Position numbers and translations under genes: made by a program
In this document: in pieces, positions 31,822-38,438 of the stretch
Numbering within the stretch: position 1 is the stretch's first letter
How the letters are laid out: every line of letters begins with the position of its first letter
Notes under the pieces: model-generated
What the model was told of the DNA's origin: nothing
What the model saw: the letters and a program-made list of their open reading frames with translations, nothing else
The model's database searches: none
Origin: Lachnospiraceae bacterium
GTDB lineage: Bacteria; Bacillota; Clostridia; Lachnospirales; Lachnospiraceae
Direction of reading: 5' to 3'
Length of the DNA stretch: 38,438 nt
Assembly: GCA_017622505.1 (NCBI GenBank)
Contig: JAGAQZ010000097.1
Coordinates: 1 to 38,438, forward strand

Positions 31822-32766
31822 CTATTCCTCACCATCATCACTTCTTACCACATGGCAAACCGGCGTTGTCCCGTTCGTAATCGGTAAGAAAACCGTATCT
31901 TCCTCTGCCTGCAGACTTTCAATAATTTCCGGCAATGCCTGCACGGTAGTATACTTATCCGAAGCATCATGCATCAGCACCACAGAAGCCTGCGACTGGC
32001 TTGTACCATTTAATACATTGCCTGTAATTGCCTGAGAAGACAGACGATACGAACTGGCATCCTTACTGGTAACATTCCAATCGAAATAAACCAATCCTTC
32101 CTCTTCCAAAATATCAAAACATTCATCTTTATCAAACTGAATGATGGAATTGGAACTTCCGCCCGGAAAACGATAAAACTCACATCTGTAACCTGTTATT
32201 TCATACAAATAATCCGAAAGTTGTCTGATGTCCTGGCGAAAAGCCTCAGGACTGTCATATATCTGACTGTACTGATGTGTGTAAGAATGTAACGCCAATG
32301 TATGCCCCTCATCAATAATGCGCTGATATTCCTCTTCATATCCATCTTTGGCCAACACAAAAAATGTCGCTTTTACATCATACTCTTTTAAAATATCCAA
32401 AATTTCATTGGTATACTCACTGGGTCCGTCGTCGAAAGTTAAATAAACCAGTTTCTTGCCCTCATACATTTGTGCATCCGGAATAACCGCCTTAATGTCT
32501 TCATCCAGAACCTGTACAGGACTTAAAACCTGTTCTACCACTGCCGCAGCATTGGCATCTTCCATTTGTACGGTAAGTTCCCACAGAGACTCCTGCGTTT
32601 CCTCTAAAGTCTTATTGATTTTTAAAACCTGAACCATCAAGACCGCACATAAAACATTCGGAACCAGTAATAAAACCACCAATGAAATAATCAGAAACTT
32701 TTTAATTCTTTTGACTCTTTTTTTGCGGTACTCCAAATTACTATTGCCGCTTGTCTGTTGTTCCAT
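31822..32766 (-). CDS. Membrane-anchored polysaccharide deacetylase
   Basis: A 314-residue protein with a short basic cytoplasmic N-terminus, one membrane segment (about 23-45), a coiled stem (50-90), and a NodB-type deacetylase domain (about 104-300) outside the cell. Catalytic and metal-binding motifs are T-F-D-D-G (110-114), H-S-Y-T-H (160-164), R-F-P-G-G (199-203) and L-M-H-D (264-267). It should remove N-acetyl groups from peptidoglycan or another surface glycan. The ATG 32764-32766 has GAGG upstream; a 10-codon longer reading has none. It is 19 bases from the bactofilin gene, suggesting joint expression. Confidence 0.9.
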   Translation of the reverse strand: MEQQTSGNSNLEYRKKRVKRIKKFLIISLVVLLLVPNVLCAVLMVQVLKINKTLEETQESLWELTVQMEDANAAAVVEQVLSPVQVLDEDIKAVIPDAQMYEGKKLVYLTFDDGPSEYTNEILDILKEYDVKATFFVLAKDGYEEEYQRIIDEGHTLALHSYTHQYSQIYDSPEAFRQDIRQLSDYLYEITGYRCEFYRFPGGSSNSIIQFDKDECFDILEEEGLVYFDWNVTSKDASSYRLSSQAITGNVLNGTSQSQASVVLMHDASDKYTTVQALPEIIESLQAEEDTVFLPITNGTTPVCHVVRSDDGEE

Positions 32767-32848
32767 TATTTCCCTCGTGTTTGTTACTAAAATCATTTGA
32801 AACCGTCAATAACACATACTTAACCTATGTTATAACAATTCCTTATCC

Positions 32849-32857
32849 ATTCTACCA
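32849..32857 (-). promoter_or_regulatory. Candidate extended -10 promoter of the deacetylase-bactofilin genes
   Basis: TGG-TAGAAT on the minus strand (-10 at 32849-32854, extended part 32855-32857). The -35 region is only T-rich. The transcript could continue into pyrH and the genes after it, as no terminator is seen in between. Confidence 0.4.
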
Positions 32858-32903
32858 CAAACCAAACATTTAAAAAACCCTATTTTAAAGTTTTTTATTA
32901 AAA

Positions 32904-34001
32904 CTACTTTAAAGTTTCACTATTATTTAAAACCAGCGTACTGTACAGGAATAAAACATCCTGGTCTTCAAACTCTATATAGTTCCCCAGGACACCACTG
33001 TAAATATAGCGGATATCCACCAAGGTAATCTTCTCATACTCTTCCACCAACAAAGGCACGATACTGCTTCCGAACGAATCCCTGAAAACAATTAACTCCG
33101 CATCCGTATCTGCGGAAGGATTCTCAATGGTAATCAAAGACAGAGGACCTGATAAATATATTTCATAAGGATCAGCGCCATTTGCCTTATCCATATCATA
33201 TATGGCAATCTCCTGTGCATTGGTATAATCATAAACATAACACCCGACCAATTCCTCATTGTTCAAATAATACAAGGTCTCTCCTGCAACCGGCAATGCC
33301 AATTGACCGTGATACACGCCATAAAAGGGTTCATCCAAAGCAATGCACTCATACTCCGCATTTAATTCCTTCCCCATTGCATTGGCTATTACCCCTGCCA
33401 CTTCCGGCAGTTTTTCCTGCCTCCAATGGGTATCCGTCTGATAAAAATCATCCAATTCCATCACATCAAACAAATCAATATAAGTCATTCCGTCCATCCC
33501 GGCACAGAACTCTTCTTCCAGCAAAGCATAATCCATAGCAAGATACCCGTTTTCTTCTGCCAGAAAATATCCTTTATCCGGGATAATGCTGTAATAGACT
33601 TTACAGTCCGTGTCCTTTAAATACTTGTCCGCCACACTTGTGAAAACTTTGGTTGCGTGGGCAATTGCCTCCGGCTTATAGGGATACTCAATTTTACCGA
33701 TATATCCGTCCCTGTAATATAAGTCGTTATTATCCATCCCTGCAAAAACATAGAGTGCCATACCGCTTTTCAAACCGCGCAAAGCATCTCTTCCGGGGAA
33801 CTGATCCTGGGTATAGCTTTCAAATTCTGACATGAATTTGCCGTTCATCACTGTATTCCAAGACAATTCAGGCAAATCTTTCAAATACCGGCGTTCTGCC
33901 TCGGAATATTTGTCCGAACCTTTAAACCAGCAAAGCAGGCTGACTGTAAGCAGGAAGATTGCCATGGTAATCACTGTAATTCTGTTTCTTCTTTGTTCCA
34001 T
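32904..34001 (-). CDS. DHHW / AlgX-AlgJ-like envelope protein
   Basis: A 365-residue protein anchored by one N-terminal membrane segment (about 9-26). The outside domain (about 35-365) is SGNH-hydrolase-like, as in AlgX, AlgJ and DHHW proteins: Y-S-I-I-P-D-K-G (137-144), the T-D-T-H-W motif (189-193) with the Asp-His pair, and F-R-D-S-F-G-S-S (306-313) with the candidate nucleophile Ser309. Such proteins pass acyl groups from an MBOAT partner to a polysaccharide. It is 15 bases downstream of the MBOAT gene, so they form a pair. I choose the ATG 33999-34001, six bases after GGAGG. The glycan modified cannot be read from sequence. Confidence 0.85.
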   Translation of the reverse strand: MEQRRNRITVITMAIFLLTVSLLCWFKGSDKYSEAERRYLKDLPELSWNTVMNGKFMSEFESYTQDQFPGRDALRGLKSGMALYVFAGMDNNDLYYRDGYIGKIEYPYKPEAIAHATKVFTSVADKYLKDTDCKVYYSIIPDKGYFLAEENGYLAMDYALLEEEFCAGMDGMTYIDLFDVMELDDFYQTDTHWRQEKLPEVAGVIANAMGKELNAEYECIALDEPFYGVYHGQLALPVAGETLYYLNNEELVGCYVYDYTNAQEIAIYDMDKANGADPYEIYLSGPLSLITIENPSADTDAELIVFRDSFGSSIVPLLVEEYEKITLVDIRYIYSGVLGNYIEFEDQDVLFLYSTLVLNNSETLK

Positions 34002-34016
34002 AGTCATCCTCCTTTC

Positions 34017-35483
34017 TTAAAATCTAAAATACAAAAACGGATTAAATGAACCGTCTACAAGATACGCCGTCATAATAAGCATTAGCACAAGTAAAATCAA
34101 GGGTTCTGCCACTACCAAATACTTCCCGAATCCGGGCTTTGATGCAAGTTTTACCACTGTATTTTTGATAAAAGGTGCGGAACCGATTAACGCCAAAGTT
34201 AATATCACTGCATAACTGCGCAAATAATACAGCGTTTCAGTTGTTACAAAGGGCACCTTGGCAAAACCAAACATTCCGCCAATATCCGAAAATGCCCCAC
34301 CCATATCACTTGCATTAAAAATCACAAAACTGATTAAAACCGCGAGAATAACATAAAAATGCCCGAGTATTTTATGTTTTTCAAGGACTTTTAAGAAACA
34401 CAACTTCTCAAACACCAGAAGTACCGCAAAAAACAATCCCCATATTATAAAATTCCACGCGGCTCCGTGCCAGAATCCCGTCAGCATCCATACAATGAAA
34501 ATATTCATAAACCAGCGCCATTTCGGAACTCGGTTTCCACCCAAAGGAATATAAACATAGTCCCGGAACCAGCTTCCCAATGAGATATGCCAACGGCGCC
34601 AGAATTCCGTCACACTACCCGAAATAAATGGATAATTGAAGTTCTCCACAAAGTGGAAACCAAAAATCCGCCCCAGTCCAATCGCCATATCACTGTAGCC
34701 CGAAAAATCAAAATAGATATGCAAAGCAAAGGCCACTGCATACATCCAATAAAAAAGCACTGATTTTTCCTGCGACATACGGAAAATATCGCACAATTCA
34801 CCCAGTTGATTGGCAAGAAGCACTTTCTTTGCAAGGCCAAAAACAAAGCGTCTGATACCGGATGCCACATCCTCTGTTGTAAAACGGCGTCCAATAGAAG
34901 ACTTTTCTTTCCCAGGATTATCATCCTTTCTTGTTTTCCCCCACCACAATCCGCCTTGTACCGGTAACTCAGACGCAATATCCTTATAACGAACAATCGG
35001 CCCCGCAATCAACTGCGGAAACATAGCAATATAGGTTGCCAGATTAATCGGGTTCTTTTGTACCTTTTCACCGCGATAAATATCCACAGTATAGCTTAAA
35101 ATCTGGAACGTATAGAAACTGATTCCTACCGGAAGGGCTATTTTTAACAATGGAATCTCCGTACCGAATACCTTGTTAAAATTACCGATAAAAAAGTCCA
35201 TATACTTAAAATATACAAGGCATCCCAACTGTAAAACCACCGAAATAATCATTACAATTTTAGCAGTTCTTTTACGACGAAAAGCCTCAATCAAGAGGCC
35301 GGACACATATCCTGCCAAGATTGAGGCTATCATAATCAATACAATTTTAGGTTCGCCCCACGCATAGAAAAACAAGCTGGCAATTAACAACACCGTATTT
35401 TTCAGGCATTTGGGCGCAATGAAGTAAAGAAGTAAAACCACCGGTAAGAAATAATATAAAAACGGTATGCCGGAAAATAACAT
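34017..35483 (-). CDS. MBOAT O-acyltransferase, AlgI family
   Basis: A 488-residue integral membrane protein with around ten membrane segments. MBOAT landmarks are L-P-V-G-I-S-F-Y-T-F-Q (117-127), P-Q-L-I-A-G-P-I-V-R (156-165), F-W-R-R-W-H-I-S-L-G-S-W-F-R-D-Y-V-Y-I-P-L-G-G (294-316) with conserved His299, and L-T-G-F-W-H-G-A-A-W-N (334-344) with catalytic His339. It moves acetyl groups from the cytoplasm across the membrane for O-acetylation of a glycan, with the DHHW protein as acceptor-side partner. A hydrophilic loop at 172-200 is longer than in AlgI. AGAGGTG serves as ribosome site. A perfect TATAAT lies at 35500-35505, without a good -35. DltB is a relative, but no dlt genes accompany it. 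Confidence 0.92.
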   Translation of the reverse strand: MLFSGIPFLYYFLPVVLLLYFIAPKCLKNTVLLIASLFFYAWGEPKIVLIMIASILAGYVSGLLIEAFRRKRTAKIVMIISVVLQLGCLVYFKYMDFFIGNFNKVFGTEIPLLKIALPVGISFYTFQILSYTVDIYRGEKVQKNPINLATYIAMFPQLIAGPIVRYKDIASELPVQGGLWWGKTRKDDNPGKEKSSIGRRFTTEDVASGIRRFVFGLAKKVLLANQLGELCDIFRMSQEKSVLFYWMYAVAFALHIYFDFSGYSDMAIGLGRIFGFHFVENFNYPFISGSVTEFWRRWHISLGSWFRDYVYIPLGGNRVPKWRWFMNIFIVWMLTGFWHGAAWNFIIWGLFFAVLLVFEKLCFLKVLEKHKILGHFYVILAVLISFVIFNASDMGGAFSDIGGMFGFAKVPFVTTETLYYLRSYAVILTLALIGSAPFIKNTVVKLASKPGFGKYLVVAEPLILLVLMLIMTAYLVDGSFNPFLYFRF

Positions 35484-35579
35484 TTTACACCTCTGCTACA
35501 TTATATTTTTAAAAAATCTACGAATATAAGCTTATGTCATTTTAATATTCACTTAAAATATAAACTTATCTTTTTTATT

Positions 35580-36245
35580 TTAACCCGCAAGGTTCTCTTC
35601 TGCAACAAGAACTGCGTTATCACCATACACTTCGGCTACTTTGGCTTTAAAAGTCGCAATCGCATCAACGTTACCGAACGCGTAAACCACATACTCTTCG
35701 TTTACGGTATAAATTACCAAAGTATCAGGAAAACCACACATCCACTGTGTACCGAGAATGTTCTCTTTTAATGCATTTGTAAAGCTTTCCGCATTTGCAG
35801 CATCTGTTAAATGAAGTGCAGCACCTGTGAAAGTGTTTAAGTTCATTCCATGTAAAAGTGATGCCCCTTCATCAATCTGTCCTGCTAAGTCAGCAGGCAC
35901 ATAAAGCATTGCAGCCAAATCTTCTGTTTTAGTAATATCAAATGCACCGGGTGCGCCGTCTACCATAGTAGTATAGTCACCACCCATAGCAGGGAACTTC
36001 TCTTCCTCTGCAAATGCATTCCATACGTCTGTAAGAATAGCTACTGATGCGTTATCAGATACAACTGCATCATCTGAAGTCTCACCATCTGTGGTTTCGG
36101 ACTCTTCTTCAGAAACCTCTACAGAATCTTCTACAGATACCTCTTCTGAAGTGTTTACTTCAGGTTCCTGACTTTCTTCTTTGCCGCAACCCACAAGTGC
36201 AAGTGACATTGTTACCAATAATAATGCTACTGTTAATTTTTTCAT
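35580..36245 (-). CDS. Small lipoprotein with acidic linker, unknown function
   Basis: A 221-residue exported lipoprotein. The signal ends in A-L-V-G-C with Cys20 as lipidation site. Residues 22-65 are an acidic linker of E, S, T, D and V. A globular domain of about 155 residues follows, with W-N-A-F-A-E-E-E-K-F-P-A-M-G-G-D (about 74-89), an M-L-Y-V-P segment and V-I-Y-T-V-N-E-E-Y-V-V-Y-A-F-G near the end. I do not recognise the family. It starts behind GAGGAG and a possible promoter at 36328-36356, and stands between the tsf terminator and the MBOAT pair. It might belong with the envelope genes downstream. Confidence 0.75.
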   Translation of the reverse strand: MKKLTVALLLVTMSLALVGCGKEESQEPEVNTSEEVSVEDSVEVSEEESETTDGETSDDAVVSDNASVAILTDVWNAFAEEEKFPAMGGDYTTMVDGAPGAFDITKTEDLAAMLYVPADLAGQIDEGASLLHGMNLNTFTGAALHLTDAANAESFTNALKENILGTQWMCGFPDTLVIYTVNEEYVVYAFGNVDAIATFKAKVAEVYGDNAVLVAEENLAG

Positions 36246-36321
36246 ATTTTTCTCCTCATTTTATCTTATTTTTAAGTGTTTCATATATTAGAGTTTTTAT
36301 TCCGATAAAAAGTTTCATACT

Positions 36322-36348
36322 TATATATTTTTATCATAAAAATATATA
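36322..36348. repeat. 27-base perfect palindrome at a promoter
   Basis: Thirteen-base A/T-only arms 36322-36334 and 36336-36348 around a single C. It covers the candidate -10 and spacer of the lipoprotein promoter, so a repressor site or a cruciform is possible, though A/T-only sequence raises the chance of coincidence. Confidence 0.6.
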
Positions 36349-36356
36349 TTTGCCAA
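36328..36356 (-). promoter_or_regulatory. Candidate promoter of the lipoprotein gene at 35580-36245
   Basis: -35 TTGGCA (36351-36356), 17-base spacer and a weak -10 TAAAAA (36328-36333) on the minus strand, with TG just ahead of the -10 region. Confidence 0.4.
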
Positions 36357-36365
36357 GTGGTAGGC

Positions 36366-36676
36366 ACAAGCGCTTACTCGCAAGATAAATATGCATTACA
36401 AGCCACGCTTACTCGCAAGTCGCTTCGCGACAAAAAGTACAAGCGCTTACTCGCAAGATGCTTCGCATCTTACTTCGTATACGTGCGTCGCACGATAAAT
36501 ATACGTTACAAGCCACGCTTACTCGCAAGTCGCTACGCAACAAAAAGTACAAGCGCTTACTCGCAAGATGCTTCGCATCTTACTTCGTATACGTGCGTCG
36601 CACGATAAATATACGTTACAAGCCACGCTTACTCGCAAGTCGCTACGCGACTTACTTCGTAAGCGGCTGTCGCCGC
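36366..36676. repeat. Hairpin-rich tandem repeats of 110 bp
   Basis: Two nearly identical 110-base units (36431-36540 and 36541-36650) are preceded by a shortened copy (about 36366-36430) that lacks an internal 37-base block. Each unit contains small perfect hairpins: AAGATG/CATCTT around CTTCG (36455-36471), CGTGC/GCACG (36482-36494), and GTCGC/GCGAC (36419-36431 in the first copy; extended to AAGTCGC/GCGACTT at 36637-36653 in the last). The block ends with CTTAC/GTAAG (36651-36663) and GCGGC/GCCGC (36663-36676). The third copy's first arm repeats show compensating or disrupting changes (unit two has GCAAC). There is no ribosome site or credible protein. Together with the promoter region and the tsf terminator it accounts for the 513-base gap 36246-36758. 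Confidence 0.85.
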
Positions 36677-36680
36677 ATAT

Positions 36681-36736
36681 AAGAAAAATAAAAGGCCTGA
36701 ACGAGAGTAACCTCTCGTCAGACCTCTATTTTTCTT
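36681..36736 (-). terminator. Terminator of the rpsB-tsf operon
   Basis: Long arms 36693-36707 and 36712-36725 with a TAAC/GTTA loop (36708-36711) and few mismatches, flanked by A/T tracts, and followed on the minus strand by TTTTATTTTTC. It lies 22 bases after the tsf stop codon. Confidence 0.9.
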
Positions 36737-36758
36737 ATGCGTGGCTCGTAACCAATGC

Positions 36759-37850
36759 TTAGTTCCCTGCCATCTGCTTAGCAACTTCTGCTGCGAAGTC
36801 TTCTTCTTTCTTTTCCATACCTTCACCGGTTTCGAAACGAACAAACTTAGCAACCTTTAAGTCAGCAGAAACGCTCTTTAAGTACTGAGCAACTGTCTGC
36901 TTTCCGTCTTCTGCTTTTACGTATGTCTGATCCATTAAGCAGATTTCCTTTACCTGCTTAGAAATACGACCTTCTACAAGTCCACTGAAAATCTTATCTG
37001 CAACATAGTCTGCCTTGCCAGCCATAGCAAGCTGTGCCAATGTAGCAGTTGCTTCCTTAGAAAGGAAGTTAAATAAGAAGTTCATATTGCTCTTCTTTTC
37101 TTCGTAGATAGCCTTATCTTCATCACTCCAAAGGTTCTCTGTCATAGCCTTTTCGATTAACTTGTTCAAAATAGGCTTAGGAAGAGATGCAGGATCATTT
37201 AATGCACTGTCAATAGTGATTTCTCTTAATTTAGCCAATTCATCTGCTGAAATATCATCTCTGCTTGCATACTGAGGGTTCATTGCTGCAATCTGCATTG
37301 CAATGTTAGTAAGAGCTTCTTCTGTTGCATCTGACTTAGAACCTTCTGCACCAACGATAACGCCGATACGTCCGCCACCGTGAAGGTAACCAACAACGAT
37401 AGGCGCTTCTACCTTTTCAAATCTTCTGATGCTTAATTTTTCACCAATGGTAGCAACCTTCTCAACCAATGCATCATTTACAGTCTTAGAAGTATCATCC
37501 ATCCATGTAGATGCAAGAAGTGCGTCAACATCTGCTACATCAGTTGAAACAACCTGTTCTGCAATCTTCTCAACAAATGTCTGGAAAACTTCATTTTTTG
37601 CAACGAAGTCTGTTTCTGAGTTTACTTCCACAACAACGGCCTTACCTTCTGCCTTAGCAATACGGCAGATACCTTCTGCTGCGATACGGCTTGCTTTCTT
37701 TTCTGCCTTCATAGCACCGCTTTTACGTAATGCTTCGACAGCTGCTTCCATATTACCATCACACTCTGTAAGTGCTTTCTTACAATCCATCATACCTGCG
37801 CCTGACATTTCGCGCAATTCTTTTACCATAGCTGCTGTAATTGTTGCCAT
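36759..37850 (-). CDS. tsf: Elongation factor Ts
   Basis: A 363-residue EF-Ts, which recharges EF-Tu with GTP. The N-terminal UBA-like domain has V-K-E-L-R-E-M-S-G-A-G-M-M-D-C-K-K-A-L (9-27); T-D-F-V-A-K-N (80-86) is the conserved contact with EF-Tu. It is longer than the usual 280-310 residues because of an extra segment of about 55-60 residues between roughly 215 and 285, before E-G-R-I-S-K (293-298). The C-terminal end T-G-E-G-M-E-K-K-E-E-D-F-A-A-E-V-A-K is standard. GGAGG precedes the ATG, 30 bases after rpsB. Confidence 0.97.
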   Translation of the reverse strand: MATITAAMVKELREMSGAGMMDCKKALTECDGNMEAAVEALRKSGAMKAEKKASRIAAEGICRIAKAEGKAVVVEVNSETDFVAKNEVFQTFVEKIAEQVVSTDVADVDALLASTWMDDTSKTVNDALVEKVATIGEKLSIRRFEKVEAPIVVGYLHGGGRIGVIVGAEGSKSDATEEALTNIAMQIAAMNPQYASRDDISADELAKLREITIDSALNDPASLPKPILNKLIEKAMTENLWSDEDKAIYEEKKSNMNFLFNFLSKEATATLAQLAMAGKADYVADKIFSGLVEGRISKQVKEICLMDQTYVKAEDGKQTVAQYLKSVSADLKVAKFVRFETGEGMEKKEEDFAAEVAKQMAGN

Positions 37851-37880
37851 TCTATTATCCTCCTTATTGAATCAGATTAA

Positions 37881-38438
37881 TTATTCAGCGTCTGCTGCAA
37901 CTTCTTCAGCTGCTTCTTCTACTACATCTTCAGCAACTTCATCAGTCATAACTTCACCCTGGTTAGCTTCGATGATAGCATCTGCCATCTTAGCTACGAT
38001 AAGCTTAACGGCACGAATTGCATCGTCGTTACCGGGAATTACATAATCCAATTCTTCGGGATCGCAGTTTGTATCTGCAATACCAAGTAAAGTAATACCA
38101 AGTGTATGAGCTTCCTGAACACAAATCTTTTCCTTCTTAGGGTCAACTACGAAGATTGCATCGGGAATTCTTGTCATATTCTTAATACCGCCAAGGTTCT
38201 TCTCTAACTTATCCCATTCTTTCTTTAAGTTAGCAACTTCCTTCTTAGGTAAAACATCGAATGTACCGTCTTCAGCCATTCTTTCGATTTCTTTGAGTCT
38301 TTCGATTCTTGTACGGATGGTCTTGAAGTTAGTAAGCATACCACCTAACCATCTTTCATTTACATAGTACATACCGCAACGTTCAGCTTCTGTCTTAACA
38401 GCATCCTGAGCCTGCTTCTTTGTACCAACGAATAATAC
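37881..38438 (-). CDS. rpsB: 30S ribosomal protein S2 (N-terminus beyond window)
   Basis: The last 185 residues of S2. The reading frame stays open to the window edge, beginning [11 protein letters not shown], so about the first 55-60 residues are missing. [18 protein letters not shown] and G-I-A-D-T-N-C-D-P are S2 signatures. An acidic A/E/V-rich tail of about 25 residues follows the conserved fold. It is transcribed with tsf. Confidence 0.97.
   Translation of the reverse strand, partial: VLFVGTKKQAQDAVKTEAERCGMYYVNERWLGGMLTNFKTIRTRIERLKEIERMAEDGTFDVLPKKEVANLKKEWDKLEKNLGGIKNMTRIPDAIFVVDPKKEKICVQEAHTLGITLLGIADTNCDPEELDYVIPGNDDAIRAVKLIVAKMADAIIEANQGEVMTDEVAEDVVEEAAEEVAADAE

Noticed and set aside
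36366..36676. Possible CRISPR array
   Set aside because: The repeats are contiguous 110-base units without unique spacers, and no cas genes are near.
36357..36762. Three overlapping plus-strand frames of 64-83 codons with near-identical translations
   Set aside because: They arise from the 110-bp non-coding tandem repeats, have no ribosome sites, and read arginine/serine-rich low-complexity peptides.

Overview
The window is a stretch of chromosome from a low-to-moderate G+C Gram-positive bacterium, most likely Clostridia and probably Lachnospiraceae-like. The evidence is the PolC-type replicase, the rimP-nusA-rnpM-ylxQ-infB order, an MEP (non-mevalonate) isoprenoid pathway embedded in a translation operon, and strong AGGAGG ribosome binding sites. 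All genes but one lie on the minus strand, so the biological reading direction is from base 38438 to base 1. Identifications rest on reading the sequence; no database search was run.

The backbone, read in transcription order, is a conserved housekeeping block: rpsB (cut by the window edge)-tsf, then pyrH-frr-uppS-cdsA-dxr-rseP, ispG, polC, then rimP-nusA-rnpM-ylxQ-infB-rbfA-nrnA-truB-ribF, and finally rpsO. It supplies ribosome assembly, initiation, elongation and recycling factors, UMP kinase, early isoprenoid and phospholipid enzymes, the site-2 protease, and the replicase.

Accessory genes interrupt this backbone at four places. (1) Between tsf and pyrH (30786-36245): a lipoprotein, an MBOAT O-acyltransferase with a DHHW/AlgX-like partner, a membrane-anchored polysaccharide deacetylase, and a bactofilin with a long acidic N-terminus. 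This looks like a cell-envelope glycan-modifying set and is preceded by a block of 110-bp hairpin-rich tandem repeats (36366-36676). (2) Between rseP and ispG (22641-25006): a PPM phosphatase translationally coupled to a stripped Ser/Thr kinase, plus a small NPNMQPG-rich membrane protein. (3) Between polC and rimP (12106-16722): tRNA-Glu, a PadR regulator overlapping the reading region of a HAAS-SEDS fusion protein, a coiled-coil protein, and a divergent XRE regulator/lipoprotein pair. (4) Between ribF and rpsO (411-3311): a Na+/phosphate symporter with a PhoU domain, and a secreted NlpC/P60 hydrolase.

Several control regions can be read directly: near-consensus sigma-A-type promoters before rpsO, the NlpC/P60 gene, rimP, ispG, padR and the XRE-linked lipoprotein; intrinsic terminators after tsf, rseP, ribF, the tRNA and the SEDS gene; a possible S15-responsive pseudoknot leader on rpsO; a stem-loop leader on rimP; and a WalR-like direct repeat at the start of the NlpC/P60 transcript. 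The most unusual items are the HAAS-SEDS protein with Glu in place of the invariant catalytic Asp, the WalR-like box combined with a 5'-end hairpin, the PPM/kinase/membrane-protein trio, and the 110-bp repeats. Most of the rest is ordinary conserved genome.
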